From Bacteroidales bacterium (lineage in GTDB: Bacteria; Bacteroidota; Bacteroidia; Bacteroidales; UBA10428): 64,000 bases of DNA. Under the pieces are notes generated by a model. That model saw nothing but the letters and a program-made list of their open reading frames with translations, was not told the origin of the DNA and made no database searches. This document shows positions 9,398-18,640 of the stretch, piece by piece. Made by a program: the position numbers and the translations under genes. The stretch covers positions 62,001-126,000 of the forward strand of contig JAFGBD010000025.1 in NCBI GenBank assembly GCA_016933335.1, read 5' to 3'. How positions within the stretch are numbered: position 1 is the stretch's first letter; every line of letters starts with the position of its first letter.

Positions 9398-9850
9398 ATG
9401 AAAAAAGCATTGTTTTTATTATTCATGGTTAGTCCGTTATTTTTCACGGACTGTACCAATCAAAAATCCAATCCGGTTGAAGGATTCTGGGATTTACAGT
9501 ATTATGAATGGACATCTCCTGATACAACCGTGACGTTTACCCGAACCGAACTTGACCGACAAGTCAAAGTCTTTGGTAAAGAATATTTTACCTTCATTAT
9601 ACAAAGTGTTAAAAATGACAGTCTGGATATGGTAGTTACTGATGGAGGGGGAGGAACTTATGTTCTGAAAGGAGATACTCTGGTTGAAACCATCCAGTTG
9701 TTCCCGGAAAAAGGAGCTCTGGGTTATTCAATGACCTATATTATAGAGACCAGTGGGGATTCATTGATTCAGAAAGGACCGATAAATGAAGATCTGCCTG
9801 AAGGTTGGAAAGAATGGAGCGGAACGGAAATTTATACTCGCCTGGAATAA
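9398..9850 (+). CDS. small probable lipoprotein, lipocalin-like
   Basis: A 150-residue exported protein. The first 18 residues are a hydrophobic signal, with a cysteine at 19 (FFTDCTNQ) that could be lipidated, although Asp at -1 is not a classical lipobox. The mature part starts with PVEGFWDLQYYEW, a G-x-W pattern like the first strand of lipocalin-type barrels that Bacteroidota annotate as lipocalin-like lipoproteins. The rest alternates as beta strands. No active-site motif is seen. It stands alone between two terminators. Confidence 0.65.
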   Translation: MKKALFLLFMVSPLFFTDCTNQKSNPVEGFWDLQYYEWTSPDTTVTFTRTELDRQVKVFGKEYFTFIIQSVKNDSLDMVVTDGGGGTYVLKGDTLVETIQLFPEKGALGYSMTYIIETSGDSLIQKGPINEDLPEGWKEWSGTEIYTRLE

Positions 9851-9885
9851 ACAGGCTGAAAATATAACTCTGGTTCTGAGATCTG

Positions 9886-9933
9886 ATACCAAACAAGCCC
9901 TCAGACAAATATTGCAGAGGGCTTTTTTGGTAT
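9886..9933 (+). terminator. Rho-independent terminator after 9398 gene
   Basis: GCCCTC (9897-9902) pairs with GAGGGC (9917-9922), followed by six Ts. The flanks ATACCAAA and TTTGGTAT can extend the stem. Confidence 0.85.
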
Positions 9934-10161
9934 TAACAGATTCTTTCATACTGTCAGACTGCAGTCTTGATATAAATTATTCATCCTCTATAAAGGAATA
10001 TCAGTTTGGTTTTTGCCATGGGTACCATCAGGATTCAATTTTGTATAAATAGTACGAATATCTTGAAAATTGATTATTTACGTGATATTTTTGTTGTCAA
10101 TTCTCATATTGTTTTATCTCTGTATATTTAACCGGAAAACGTCAAATTTGAACAAGCAATC

Positions 10162-10911
10162 ATGAAAAAACAAACACTTCTGCTGATATCAATTGCCTGT
10201 ATCATGCTTACACCAGGTAAATCTTATTCACAATGCATGCCAGATACGGTCACATGCAGGGATATACTTGAGCCCGGTCAGATATGTCCTGATATATTGC
10301 CTGACGGATATCTGGGCGTGAGTTATAATCAAACCGTGACGATATTACCTCCCTCGTCTGCAACCATGTATGATATTCCTTTTACAATTGTAAAGATTAA
10401 AATAGATACGATTGAAAACCTTCCTCCGGGTATTGTCTATGAAGCAAATGCCACAGAGTTATACCCCGATACAGCCTATTGTGTTCTGCTGAGTGGTATC
10501 CCCACTGAAACAGGGGAGTTTGAAGTTTCCATCACAGTGATACCGTATATAGATTTAATAGGCAATGTTATTAAGGCGGATGCAGTGGTAAATGACACTT
10601 CCGTAAAGATTTCCGTACATGGACCGAATGACATACAGAACATCCCTGATGAGGAGTTTTATATCATTGGCAATCATCCAAACCCGTTTTATGAAACAAC
10701 GGAACTTGGTTTCATAATTGATAAATCATCACTGGTTAAACTCAATATATACAATAACATAGGTATGATCATCTATAGTGAAACAATAGAAGCAGAACCC
10801 GGTGAGAATTTTTTCATGTTTAACGGGGATCATATGGTTCCCGGATGTTACATCTACACCATTGTTTATGAACAGGTTATTTATTCCGATAAGCTGATAA
10901 AATCGAGGTAA
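10162..10911 (+). CDS. secreted protein with T9SS type A sorting domain
   Basis: A 249-residue protein with a signal peptide (ends near residue 23, GKSYSQ), a Cys-containing beta-rich middle part without a known domain (about 25-160, with CMPDTVTCRDILEPGQICPD at its start), and a C-terminal T9SS sorting domain of about 75 residues. The domain shows the usual elements: NHPNPFYETTELGF, VKLNIYNNIGMIIYS, and the PGCYIYTIVYE strand before a final YSDKLIKSR. The protein should cross the outer membrane by T9SS and be anchored or released at the surface. The function of the middle part is unknown. It converges on the TonB receptor gene. Confidence 0.8.
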   Translation: MKKQTLLLISIACIMLTPGKSYSQCMPDTVTCRDILEPGQICPDILPDGYLGVSYNQTVTILPPSSATMYDIPFTIVKIKIDTIENLPPGIVYEANATELYPDTAYCVLLSGIPTETGEFEVSITVIPYIDLIGNVIKADAVVNDTSVKISVHGPNDIQNIPDEEFYIIGNHPNPFYETTELGFIIDKSSLVKLNIYNNIGMIIYSETIEAEPGENFFMFNGDHMVPGCYIYTIVYEQVIYSDKLIKSR

Positions 10912-10984
10912 GAGTTATTATTAGACTGAATATTAACAACATACTGGATTGACTACTTTTCAGGATCTTGGCAATTATCAGATT

Positions 10985-13255
10985 CTAAAAATCAACAGAC
11001 AGCTGAATGGTGATATTTCTGGGAGGCCGGATATCCCCGGGTCGTCCGGTATATTCCTTGTTAAACAGGTTCTTGGTGATTACTGCAATTTTTGAATGAT
11101 CTGTCAGCTGGTATGAAATCCGGTGATCAAAAATAAGATATCCCTTCTGATGTTGGTTGCGGTAATCGGGATAGCCTGGCAGAATCAGATTGCCTATAAC
11201 AGGATCCATAAATACATTATCGATATTTTTCATAAAGCTGTTGTATACCAGTAATAATCCTGTTGAAAGCTTTTTCCATGTCAGCTCAAAATCTGCTTTG
11301 ACAGAGTGCTGATAGCGGTATTTCAGAATGTTGTTATTTAATAAATTGCTTGTGTCAGATGGATCATAGTCCAGGTCAACGGGATAGATATAAGTGTAAC
11401 CGGCCATAAAGGTTGCCGGCATGTTAAAAACGGTTCCTTCGCCGATAAGTGTGATCTCGATTCCGGTTATCTGTGCATTTCCAACATTCAAAGCTTTGAA
11501 TCCCACATGATCGAATGTAGGAATTTCAATGGAATCAGGTTTGTAAATGCCAAATGTGAATTCGATCATATCCTTATACCTGGTTTGAAACAAAGAAACA
11601 TCCAGGTATCCGGTCCAGTTTCTTACATGAAGTCCCTGCTTGATTCCAAGCTCTGTGCTCCAGCCGGTTTCCGAGTTTAAATCCGGATTCGGGAATATGT
11701 GAATGGAACTGAGGTTTGTGGCTGTGTATTTTTCAGCGATGGACGGAAACCTGTAACCCTGTCCGAATGAAGCTCTTAAGAAGGTATATTTTGCCGGATG
11801 ATAATTGATACCGGTTCTGAATACAGGTTTGGAGAACTCAACATCATCATCGAGCCGGTATGTTTCAAATCTCAATCCAAGCGACAGTTTGACCTTGTTT
11901 TGAATTTCACTGTCATACTGTGCATATGCTGAACCATTCAGACTTGAGTGATCTTTGTATAGCTGTGAATGGATATCTGAAAAAGAGACAGATGCCCCAA
12001 ACGAAAGATCCACCGGGATTTTGAATCTTTTATGATATTTGTATTCACCGTAATAAAGTGCGGCATCATTGTCCTTATCCTTTTCTATTTCATATTTGTT
12101 GGTAATCCTGAAGTATCTTGCTTTTAAGCTGTGTTTGGATCCGTTGTCATTGTAATATTCCATGCAGGGATCCAGGTTTAGACGAAAGCCTTTCATTTTT
12201 GGAATGGCAGATGTATTTTGCCTGTAAGCTCCCGAATCGGCATCCTGCCATAAAAAAAAGTCAATTTTGTTACTGAACATCAAGTTTGAATTCATCCCAT
12301 ATGACAGTCCGGGTAGCTTCTTGTCCCTGTATAGCAGATTCACATTAAAACGTTGCCTGTTTTCCCATTCATTCTCGCGGTATCCTCCGTCACTGAAGCC
12401 GTGACTTCCAACCACCAGATCAAGGTTACCGATTTTCCGGGAATGGAATGCACTGGCACCTGAAAAAGAGGGCTGGTTGTCCCACCAGATCAACTCTTTT
12501 CTTTCCGGGTTCATATAAATACCACTAAACAGGGTGAGTTTGGTTTCAGGTTTATCTTTCGGATAGGCAGTACGAACATTGATAATCCCGTTCAATGCCG
12601 ATGAACCGTACAGAACAGAAGAAGCCCCTTTGATGATTTCGATCTGTGAAATATTCTCCATCGGCAGGTAATCCCATTTTACATCGCTGGCATCGGGAGA
12701 AAGGATTGGCATCTCATCGACCAGCATCAATACCCTGCTGCCCGCACCATAACTGTATCCGCTGCCGCCCCTGATCCGTGGTTGCCCGTCCAGTATATCG
12801 ATGCCAGGCGACTGACCAATGATGGACTCCAGTGAAGTGGCACTCGTTTCTGTAATCCGGTCCGGTTTGATGACATCCATTGAAACAATGACATCTGACA
12901 ACTTTTGCTCATATTTGCCGGCACTTACAACGATTTCATCCAGCATTTGTATTTCGGTATTCAGACCCGCATCCAGGTACATTGTATCATTCGTGTTCAA
13001 TTGAATGATCATATGCTTTGAGTGATAGCCCACATAATGAATGTCCATTGCATGCCTGCCCGGTGATGTTTCGATGCTAAAACTCCCTTCTGTATCCGAT
13101 ATGGCACCACTGGCTGAATCAAGCATGATAGTCGCACCTGTCAATGGCTGTCTGGAAATTGCATCTGTGATTCTGCCTGTGATAAAGGCTTTCTGCTGCG
13201 AGAACAGCGAGAGGATTAAGAGGTTTATCAGTAATAGAAATATAAAACGTTTCAT
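10985..13255 (-). CDS. TonB-dependent outer-membrane receptor
   Basis: A 756-residue protein. After a signal peptide (about 1-19) comes a carboxypeptidase-regulatory-like domain (about 22-105; FITGRITDAISRQPLTGATI), then the plug (about 115-230; RVLMLVDEMPI, ISQIEIIKGASSVLYGSSAL) and a 22-strand-type beta-barrel that ends in Phe (IQLSVDF), the usual outer-membrane sorting end. It resembles the siderophore/cobalamin-type receptors (LVDEMPILSPDASDVKWDYL) more than the SusC family, and no SusD gene lies beside it. TonB, ExbB and ExbD are not in the window. The ligand cannot be predicted; scarce metal chelates are the commonest for this type. Confidence 0.9.
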   Translation of the reverse strand: MKRFIFLLLINLLILSLFSQQKAFITGRITDAISRQPLTGATIMLDSASGAISDTEGSFSIETSPGRHAMDIHYVGYHSKHMIIQLNTNDTMYLDAGLNTEIQMLDEIVVSAGKYEQKLSDVIVSMDVIKPDRITETSATSLESIIGQSPGIDILDGQPRIRGGSGYSYGAGSRVLMLVDEMPILSPDASDVKWDYLPMENISQIEIIKGASSVLYGSSALNGIINVRTAYPKDKPETKLTLFSGIYMNPERKELIWWDNQPSFSGASAFHSRKIGNLDLVVGSHGFSDGGYRENEWENRQRFNVNLLYRDKKLPGLSYGMNSNLMFSNKIDFFLWQDADSGAYRQNTSAIPKMKGFRLNLDPCMEYYNDNGSKHSLKARYFRITNKYEIEKDKDNDAALYYGEYKYHKRFKIPVDLSFGASVSFSDIHSQLYKDHSSLNGSAYAQYDSEIQNKVKLSLGLRFETYRLDDDVEFSKPVFRTGINYHPAKYTFLRASFGQGYRFPSIAEKYTATNLSSIHIFPNPDLNSETGWSTELGIKQGLHVRNWTGYLDVSLFQTRYKDMIEFTFGIYKPDSIEIPTFDHVGFKALNVGNAQITGIEITLIGEGTVFNMPATFMAGYTYIYPVDLDYDPSDTSNLLNNNILKYRYQHSVKADFELTWKKLSTGLLLVYNSFMKNIDNVFMDPVIGNLILPGYPDYRNQHQKGYLIFDHRISYQLTDHSKIAVITKNLFNKEYTGRPGDIRPPRNITIQLSVDF

Positions 13256-13410
13256 TGTCAGCCAGTCAAAGCATAATCCTTTGCAAGTTGGATAAAATAA
13301 AGATATAAATCAAGTAGGGAAGGAAGTAATCTGAACAATATGGCCGGTTGAGCTGTAATGAATGCCAGTAGTATCTGACAGGTGCCATGTCATCTGATAA
13401 AAGCCTGTAA

Positions 13411-14448
13411 CTACCTTGACCGTATTTCCCTTCTCATGAATAAGATATAAGAGAAAATAAAGCATAACATGGTAAGTGCAATCAGGCCGGTTAACTGGGG
13501 CCATACGATCAAAAGACTTTGTCCAAATGGTAAAGCTCCCGGAATTGCTCCTGCAACCTGCCCGGTTGTTAATGGTCCCAGGCTACGGATATTTGGCATC
13601 AGTAATACAGATGTAATTTCACTGAAAAGTTCGTTTGGGATGATTTGAACCAGTCCGAACTTCAGCTTTTCGAAAATGTAAACAGTGCGGGGTAAAGCAT
13701 ATTGAGATGGCCGGAGACCTTTAAGTATAATATTGATTAATAAAGGATAAAAAACTGTAAAAAACAACCAGACTGCAATACCTGACAGAGCAGAAGTGGC
13801 AGCCTGTTTAAATTTTACTGAAAAAAAGATTGATAAATTTAGCCAAAATGAAACGTATACAATACTTAACACAGTGAAAGATACAATTCTTAAGAACTCT
13901 TCAGCAGTGGGTGGAATACCAAGGGCTATCAAACCTGCTCCGATTATCAGAAAGGCAAGGGTGAAAAACATGATAGCCAGCAATATCAGGCCTGCGACAA
14001 ATTTTGCATTTAAAACGAAATCGCGCGGAATGGGCTGAGCCATTAACCTGCTGAGGGTGCCCCTGTTTTGCTCAGAGTTGATTGCATCGAATCCGAGGCT
14101 GATTCCCAGCAACGGACCCAAAAAGCCTACAAACACGAAAAATGGTGGTAATGTGCCATCAGAATGTGTAAACAGTTTCAGAAAAAAGAAACTGTTTTCA
14201 CCCGTACTATTTTTTATGACTTCTGAAAAATTTGATAAAGATGAATAAAGCGAACCAAGGCAGGTGAGAAAAATGATAATCAGGAGTATTATAAACCTCC
14301 AGCTTCTGACACTATCGGTTATTTCCTTCTGAACCATAATCAGGAAAGGCCTTGAATCATATCCGCTGTTCCTTCTGTCTCGTTTGAAAAAGCCTTTTAT
14401 TCGCGATAAATTAAAATATGTCTGAAGTTGTAAATGACCTGTTTTCAT
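13411..14448 (-). CDS. ABC-2 type transporter permease
   Basis: A 345-residue integral membrane protein. After a cytoplasmic N-terminal stretch (MVQKEITDSVRSWRF, the amphipathic helix typical of ABC-2 permeases) it has about six membrane segments, the first at FIILLIIIFLTCLGSLYSSL and the last at GLIALTMLCFIFSYILF. It contains the GFDAINSEQNRGTLSRLMAQ segment that marks the NatB/CcmB-like ABC-2 superfamily coupling helix. It is the third gene of a minus-strand operon with the ATPase (38-base gap) and the NEW3 protein. Together they should form an exporter. The start at 14448 is the only good ATG before the coupling helix. Confidence 0.9.
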   Translation of the reverse strand: MKTGHLQLQTYFNLSRIKGFFKRDRRNSGYDSRPFLIMVQKEITDSVRSWRFIILLIIIFLTCLGSLYSSLSNFSEVIKNSTGENSFFFLKLFTHSDGTLPPFFVFVGFLGPLLGISLGFDAINSEQNRGTLSRLMAQPIPRDFVLNAKFVAGLILLAIMFFTLAFLIIGAGLIALGIPPTAEEFLRIVSFTVLSIVYVSFWLNLSIFFSVKFKQAATSALSGIAVWLFFTVFYPLLINIILKGLRPSQYALPRTVYIFEKLKFGLVQIIPNELFSEITSVLLMPNIRSLGPLTTGQVAGAIPGALPFGQSLLIVWPQLTGLIALTMLCFIFSYILFMRREIRSR

Positions 14449-14486
14449 TTTTTGATAACTGACAGCATAAGTATTAATAAATCATA

Positions 14487-15458
14487 CTATACAGGCGCAG
14501 AATCCTGAAAATACCGATGATATATTTCGTCCAATCCAAATACCTTCTTTTTCAGATAAGTTAGCCCAAATCCCAGACTTATAATATACCTCGATACATT
14601 GGCAGTAATATCAGTCACAGCTTCAATGAAGAAGTACGAATCTTTGATGGTTACTTTTATCACACCTTCCATCCTTTGTAATTCCTGCTGTAAATCATCT
14701 GCTGTTCTGTTATTAACTTTGCTCTCCGAACTGATGCTTTCAATTTCTCCCTCTATCAGGCAATTTCTGTCCGAAAACAAATGTTTTGACAGATTCTCAA
14801 TATTGCCTTCAGCCAGCAGCCTGCCTTTCACAAATATGCCGACACGATCACATACCTGCTGAACCTGGTGCAAAAGATGTGATGAAAAAAGAACGGTGAT
14901 TCTTTCCTTCCTGCTCAGCTCAACAATTTGTTCGAGAAATTCTTTAACACCTGATGGATCAATACCGATAGTTGGCTCATCGAGTATGATAACTTCAGGG
15001 TTTTTAATTAATACATCAGCAAGACCTAATCGCTGACGCATCCCACGGGAATATTTGCCAACCTTTTTATTCTTTTCTTCAGATAATCCTACTTTATCCA
15101 TTAATTGTAAAGCCTTTATTCTGGCGTCAGATTTTGTAATGCCATTAAGTCGGGCTGTAAAGACAAGGTTTTCCAATCCGGAATAGTCTTCATAAAATCC
15201 TACATCTTCAGGCAGGTAACCGACCTTTTTTTTAACCTGGATGGGATTTCGGATGGGATCAATACCACAAACGCTCAGCTTACCTGAATTGGGTTCGGTT
15301 AAACCCATCAATACAAGTATGGTTGTGGATTTTCCTGCTCCGTTTGGTCCCAGCAGGCCAAAAACCTCCCCTTTACCAATGGAAAAACTAAGGCTATCAA
15401 CAGCAACAAAATCACCATACCTCTTGGTTATGCCGGATACTTCGATAATGTTGTCCAT
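14487..15458 (-). CDS. ABC transporter ATP-binding protein
   Basis: A 323-residue ATPase with Walker A GPNGAGKST (about residues 38-46), a Q-loop (YLPEDVGFYED), the signature YSRGMRQRLGLA, Walker B VIILDEPTIGID and the switch His in SSHLLHQ. The C-terminal 90 residues form a regulatory extension common in DrrA/NatA/Ccm-type exporter ATPases. Its start is fixed by a perfect Shine-Dalgarno AAGGAGGT (15464-15471), rare in Bacteroidota, located five bases before the ATG and overlapping the stop codon of the NEW3 gene, which points to translational coupling. It should power the ABC-2 permease encoded downstream. Confidence 0.95.
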   Translation of the reverse strand: MDNIIEVSGITKRYGDFVAVDSLSFSIGKGEVFGLLGPNGAGKSTTILVLMGLTEPNSGKLSVCGIDPIRNPIQVKKKVGYLPEDVGFYEDYSGLENLVFTARLNGITKSDARIKALQLMDKVGLSEEKNKKVGKYSRGMRQRLGLADVLIKNPEVIILDEPTIGIDPSGVKEFLEQIVELSRKERITVLFSSHLLHQVQQVCDRVGIFVKGRLLAEGNIENLSKHLFSDRNCLIEGEIESISSESKVNNRTADDLQQELQRMEGVIKVTIKDSYFFIEAVTDITANVSRYIISLGFGLTYLKKKVFGLDEIYHRYFQDSAPV

Positions 15459-15461
15459 GTT

Positions 15462-16613
15462 TTACCTCCTTCCGTATTTTCTGTACAGATAGAAGATAAT
15501 ACCCAGTGTTGCAACAATAATAAAAATTCCAATCCATCCCCAAAGCAACGGTGTCTTTACAGAAATTCTTAAAGATGCCTTTGATGATACCTCGTTTGTC
15601 TGGGCAGTAATTGTTGTAACATAATCACCTGGAATGGCCTTTTCGTATGCTTTTATGCTTGCAATCACCTGTGATGTTTCACCTGCTTTTAACTGTGGAA
15701 GTGTATCGGGTTTAAATGTTATTTCCCAGTTGACAGGATTAGATGACCTGAATACAATATTCTTAAGTTCACTGGAACCGGTATTGACAACAGCCAGTTC
15801 AATCCGTTTTGTATTTCCTGCAGTAATGTCATAACTTAGAAGACCTGAAGGGGTTGTGAGCTCCATATCGAAAGTGCCGGTAATAACAACCTCAAGATCC
15901 AGTGAAGCTGAAGATGAACGGTTTGATGCATGTACAGGTATTTTATAGTTGCCGGCCTCAGTATTGAAGGGCGGAGAAATATCAATTGTAACATTTGCAG
16001 TATTGTTGGGCTCTATCTCAACGGCTGTTGCCTGTTTGTAATTTGGTTTGAAAATAACGGTCCAGCCTTTGGGAGGAGAAGCCTGCAGAGAATATACCTG
16101 CTTTTCGCCGGTTTGATTTTTAAGCCTGGTAGTGAAACTGAAGTTTGATTTGGCATGTCCCTGCATATTTATCTGTTCCGAAGTAAACTCCGTCTTAAAA
16201 GAACCCTGTGCCGAAACATTTATTACCAGTGGCAGTGCATCATAGTTTCTTGCGATAACCTTAAACTGATAATTCCCTTTATTTATGTTTAAAGGGATAT
16301 CAATTTTCAAAGAAAGTGTTCTTTTCTCACCCGGTAATACCGAAACCTGTTTGATATTGAATCCCCCGGCTTTTAAAGTATACTCCCAATCCCCGGGCAA
16401 ACCAGATATAAATATATCGACATTTCTGGTTTCGCTGCCGTTGTTTTTAATATCGATGGAATAGTCGACAGATTCGCCGGGCGGAACCGAAATTTTTACA
16501 TATGGCGTATACAGGCTGATCCCATCACCTGCAAAGGTTATTCCGCTTACAGACATTAAAAGGGTAAGAAAGAAAGTGAAAAGAGCCTTAGAGCAAGACG
16601 CACGATTTTCCAT
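15462..16613 (-). CDS. NEW3-domain exported protein of ABC operon
   Basis: A 383-residue protein with a signal peptide (up to about residue 28; MSVSGITFAG), three to four tandem Ig-like NEW3/NPCBM-associated domains (repeating PGE-x-x-x-x-SIDIKNNGSE, NNTANVTIDISPP, NTGSSELKNIVF), and a C-terminal membrane helix (WGWIGIFIIVATLGIIFYLY) with a short basic tail. It is therefore anchored in the inner membrane with its Ig-like domains in the periplasm. Genes of this kind often sit directly before an ABC-2 exporter, as here, and may supply an extracytoplasmic adaptor. I chose ATG 16613, which has GGAGGG six bases upstream, over the in-frame TTG at 16628. Confidence 0.85.
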   Translation of the reverse strand: MENRASCSKALFTFFLTLLMSVSGITFAGDGISLYTPYVKISVPPGESVDYSIDIKNNGSETRNVDIFISGLPGDWEYTLKAGGFNIKQVSVLPGEKRTLSLKIDIPLNINKGNYQFKVIARNYDALPLVINVSAQGSFKTEFTSEQINMQGHAKSNFSFTTRLKNQTGEKQVYSLQASPPKGWTVIFKPNYKQATAVEIEPNNTANVTIDISPPFNTEAGNYKIPVHASNRSSSASLDLEVVITGTFDMELTTPSGLLSYDITAGNTKRIELAVVNTGSSELKNIVFRSSNPVNWEITFKPDTLPQLKAGETSQVIASIKAYEKAIPGDYVTTITAQTNEVSSKASLRISVKTPLLWGWIGIFIIVATLGIIFYLYRKYGRR

Positions 16614-16876
16614 AAAAAAACCCTCCAATTTTTAAATGATAAACAGTACGGTCTGCAAAAATATAATCTGGAATTAAATAATAAAAGTCCCTGCCAGGCA
16701 TCTGGTCATAAATCACATCTGTTTATTAATACTAAATTATTATTATTCAGTGTTTTATATAGAATCGTTAAAAAATTATAAAAGTGCTCTCTTCAAGCTG
16801 GTCACAATTCAATACACGGATTTGACAACTCAATGCTTTATATTTTAATATTAGCAGACTTTTTCCCAGTTTTGAA

Positions 16877-18586
16877 ATGAATTTAATACTGTTAGACATG
16901 AAAATAAATACACAACGATTTTATTCAGTCCTTTTTACTTTAGCTCTTTTATTTATCAGCCAGTTTGGTAATGCCGGAGAACCGGGAGGAGAAATTCTGA
17001 TTAATGATGATCATAAACTCATCATAATAAATAAGCCGTACTCATCCTATCATATAAATTTTGAAGGGAAGATTACTTTGTCAAAGGATGATAAATCTGT
17101 TTTGTCCATTTCTCCCGGCGGTTTTCTGGAGATAAGCAGGGCTTCATTTGGAAATACCCGCAAAATAGAAATTACTTCAGACAAGCACGGTAACTTAAGC
17201 AGCAAGTACTATGAGGGCAGGAGCGAGGCAGATTTTGACCCTGATGGCAAAAAATGGCTCGCCGACATCCTGCCTCTTGTTGTCAGGCAGACAGGAATTG
17301 GTGCTGAAAGCAGAATTGCGAGAATATATAGTAACAAAGGGATTAACGGACTAATTAATGAAGTCGATGAAATAAACTCTGAATCATCATCTGTAAGGAA
17401 TCTTTATTTTGTTATCATGGTCGATCAGATTGGATTTAATGATGATGAACTTAAGTCATTGATTCCGGAATTGAGAACAATCGAGTCGAACAGCACAAAA
17501 GGTACGCTATTGAGAGAGATTCTCTATAAGTACAGACTTTCATCAAACCTTCAGCGTGAACTGTTGGAAACCACCCGAACCCTTGATTATAATACTGAAA
17601 GAGGATCGGTTTTAAGAGTACTGAACCCTGACCTGATTGAGGATGAAGATGTGATTGACGCATACTTCGATATTATTGACGAGATGTCGATTAATTCAGA
17701 AAAAGGTAATGTCCTGAAGCATTTATTGAGTGTTAAAAAGATCAGGAATGAAACCTATATGCCTTTTTTTGAATCGGTCTCAAGATTTTCAAGCGAACGG
17801 GAAAAAGGATCTGTATTGCTCTACACAACAAAGTTTCTGCCGGAGGATAAACGTGTTATTGACAAATTCAATGAGGTTGTTAATAATATGAGCTCACCCT
17901 ATTATATCTTAAAGGGTGAAATATTGAATACCTTGTTGAAAGCGCGATCAGAATCCACAACTGAAATTAAAAACAAGCAGATTGTATTAAATCTTCTTAA
18001 TACTGCTGCCGATTATGAATCAAACAGTCAAAAAGCCCTGACTTTAAGAAATGTCAACCGATCCTTTATCCATGACAGAGAGATATTGGACGCCTATTTC
18101 AGGGTTCTTTATTCGGTTTCAAGTGAGCTGGAAGCTTATAACATACTTCTGGATCTCATACGCAAAAACGAACTAACGGAAAGTGTTTACAAAGATATAC
18201 TGGATTACGTGGAGGAATTGATCTCAAGGGATTATCAGCATGCAGCCGGCGCTGTCTTAAGGGAGTGCATCGGTAAAATGCCTTATACCGATGATTTGCT
18301 CGGGGCATTTTTCAGTGCACTTCAGGAAATGGACCAGAACTCGACCATCGAAGAGATTCTGAGGTTATTACTTTCTGAAACCAGACTGCAGGGAAACGAC
18401 TATGTTCTCACACAATCAATTGAATCTTTAGACAGAATGAGCGTTGATATCGAAAAGAAAGTTATACTCCTGCGTGCCAGGCCTTTCGTATTAAAACAAA
18501 AAGGTGAGTCGTTGTATGCTTATAAAAGCATTGCAAAAGAAATGGAATCGGAGTATCTTCGAAGAACAGTGCTTGAAGGCTTATAG
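16877..18586 (+). CDS. exported helical-repeat protein resembling M56/BlaR1-associated repeats
   Basis: A 569-residue protein (Met8 at 16898 is an equally good start) with a signal peptide ending at about residue 33 (FGNAG). Residues about 40-120 form a small beta domain (FEGKITLSKDDKSVLSISPGG, then RKIEITSDKHGNLSSKYYEG), followed by KKWLADILPLVVRQTGIGAE and then about ten alpha-helical repeats of 35-38 residues with a core like ES(N/D)S-x-KG-x-x-L. The order SPGG strand, YY-G-R-x-x-FD, W-L-LP-x-x-R-TGIGAE and S-D/N-x-x-K-x-x-VL repeats recalls the periplasmic part of some M56 (BlaR1/MecR1-like) metalloprotease sensors, but no protease domain is present. Function is unknown. It may head an operon with the kinase and LytTR genes. 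Confidence 0.7.
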   Translation: MNLILLDMKINTQRFYSVLFTLALLFISQFGNAGEPGGEILINDDHKLIIINKPYSSYHINFEGKITLSKDDKSVLSISPGGFLEISRASFGNTRKIEITSDKHGNLSSKYYEGRSEADFDPDGKKWLADILPLVVRQTGIGAESRIARIYSNKGINGLINEVDEINSESSSVRNLYFVIMVDQIGFNDDELKSLIPELRTIESNSTKGTLLREILYKYRLSSNLQRELLETTRTLDYNTERGSVLRVLNPDLIEDEDVIDAYFDIIDEMSINSEKGNVLKHLLSVKKIRNETYMPFFESVSRFSSEREKGSVLLYTTKFLPEDKRVIDKFNEVVNNMSSPYYILKGEILNTLLKARSESTTEIKNKQIVLNLLNTAADYESNSQKALTLRNVNRSFIHDREILDAYFRVLYSVSSELEAYNILLDLIRKNELTESVYKDILDYVEELISRDYQHAAGAVLRECIGKMPYTDDLLGAFFSALQEMDQNSTIEEILRLLLSETRLQGNDYVLTQSIESLDRMSVDIEKKVILLRARPFVLKQKGESLYAYKSIAKEMESEYLRRTVLEGL

Positions 18587-18640
18587 ATTGTTCAAAACTC
18601 AAAAGGGTTCTGATTATATTTTATAATATTTATTAACAGC

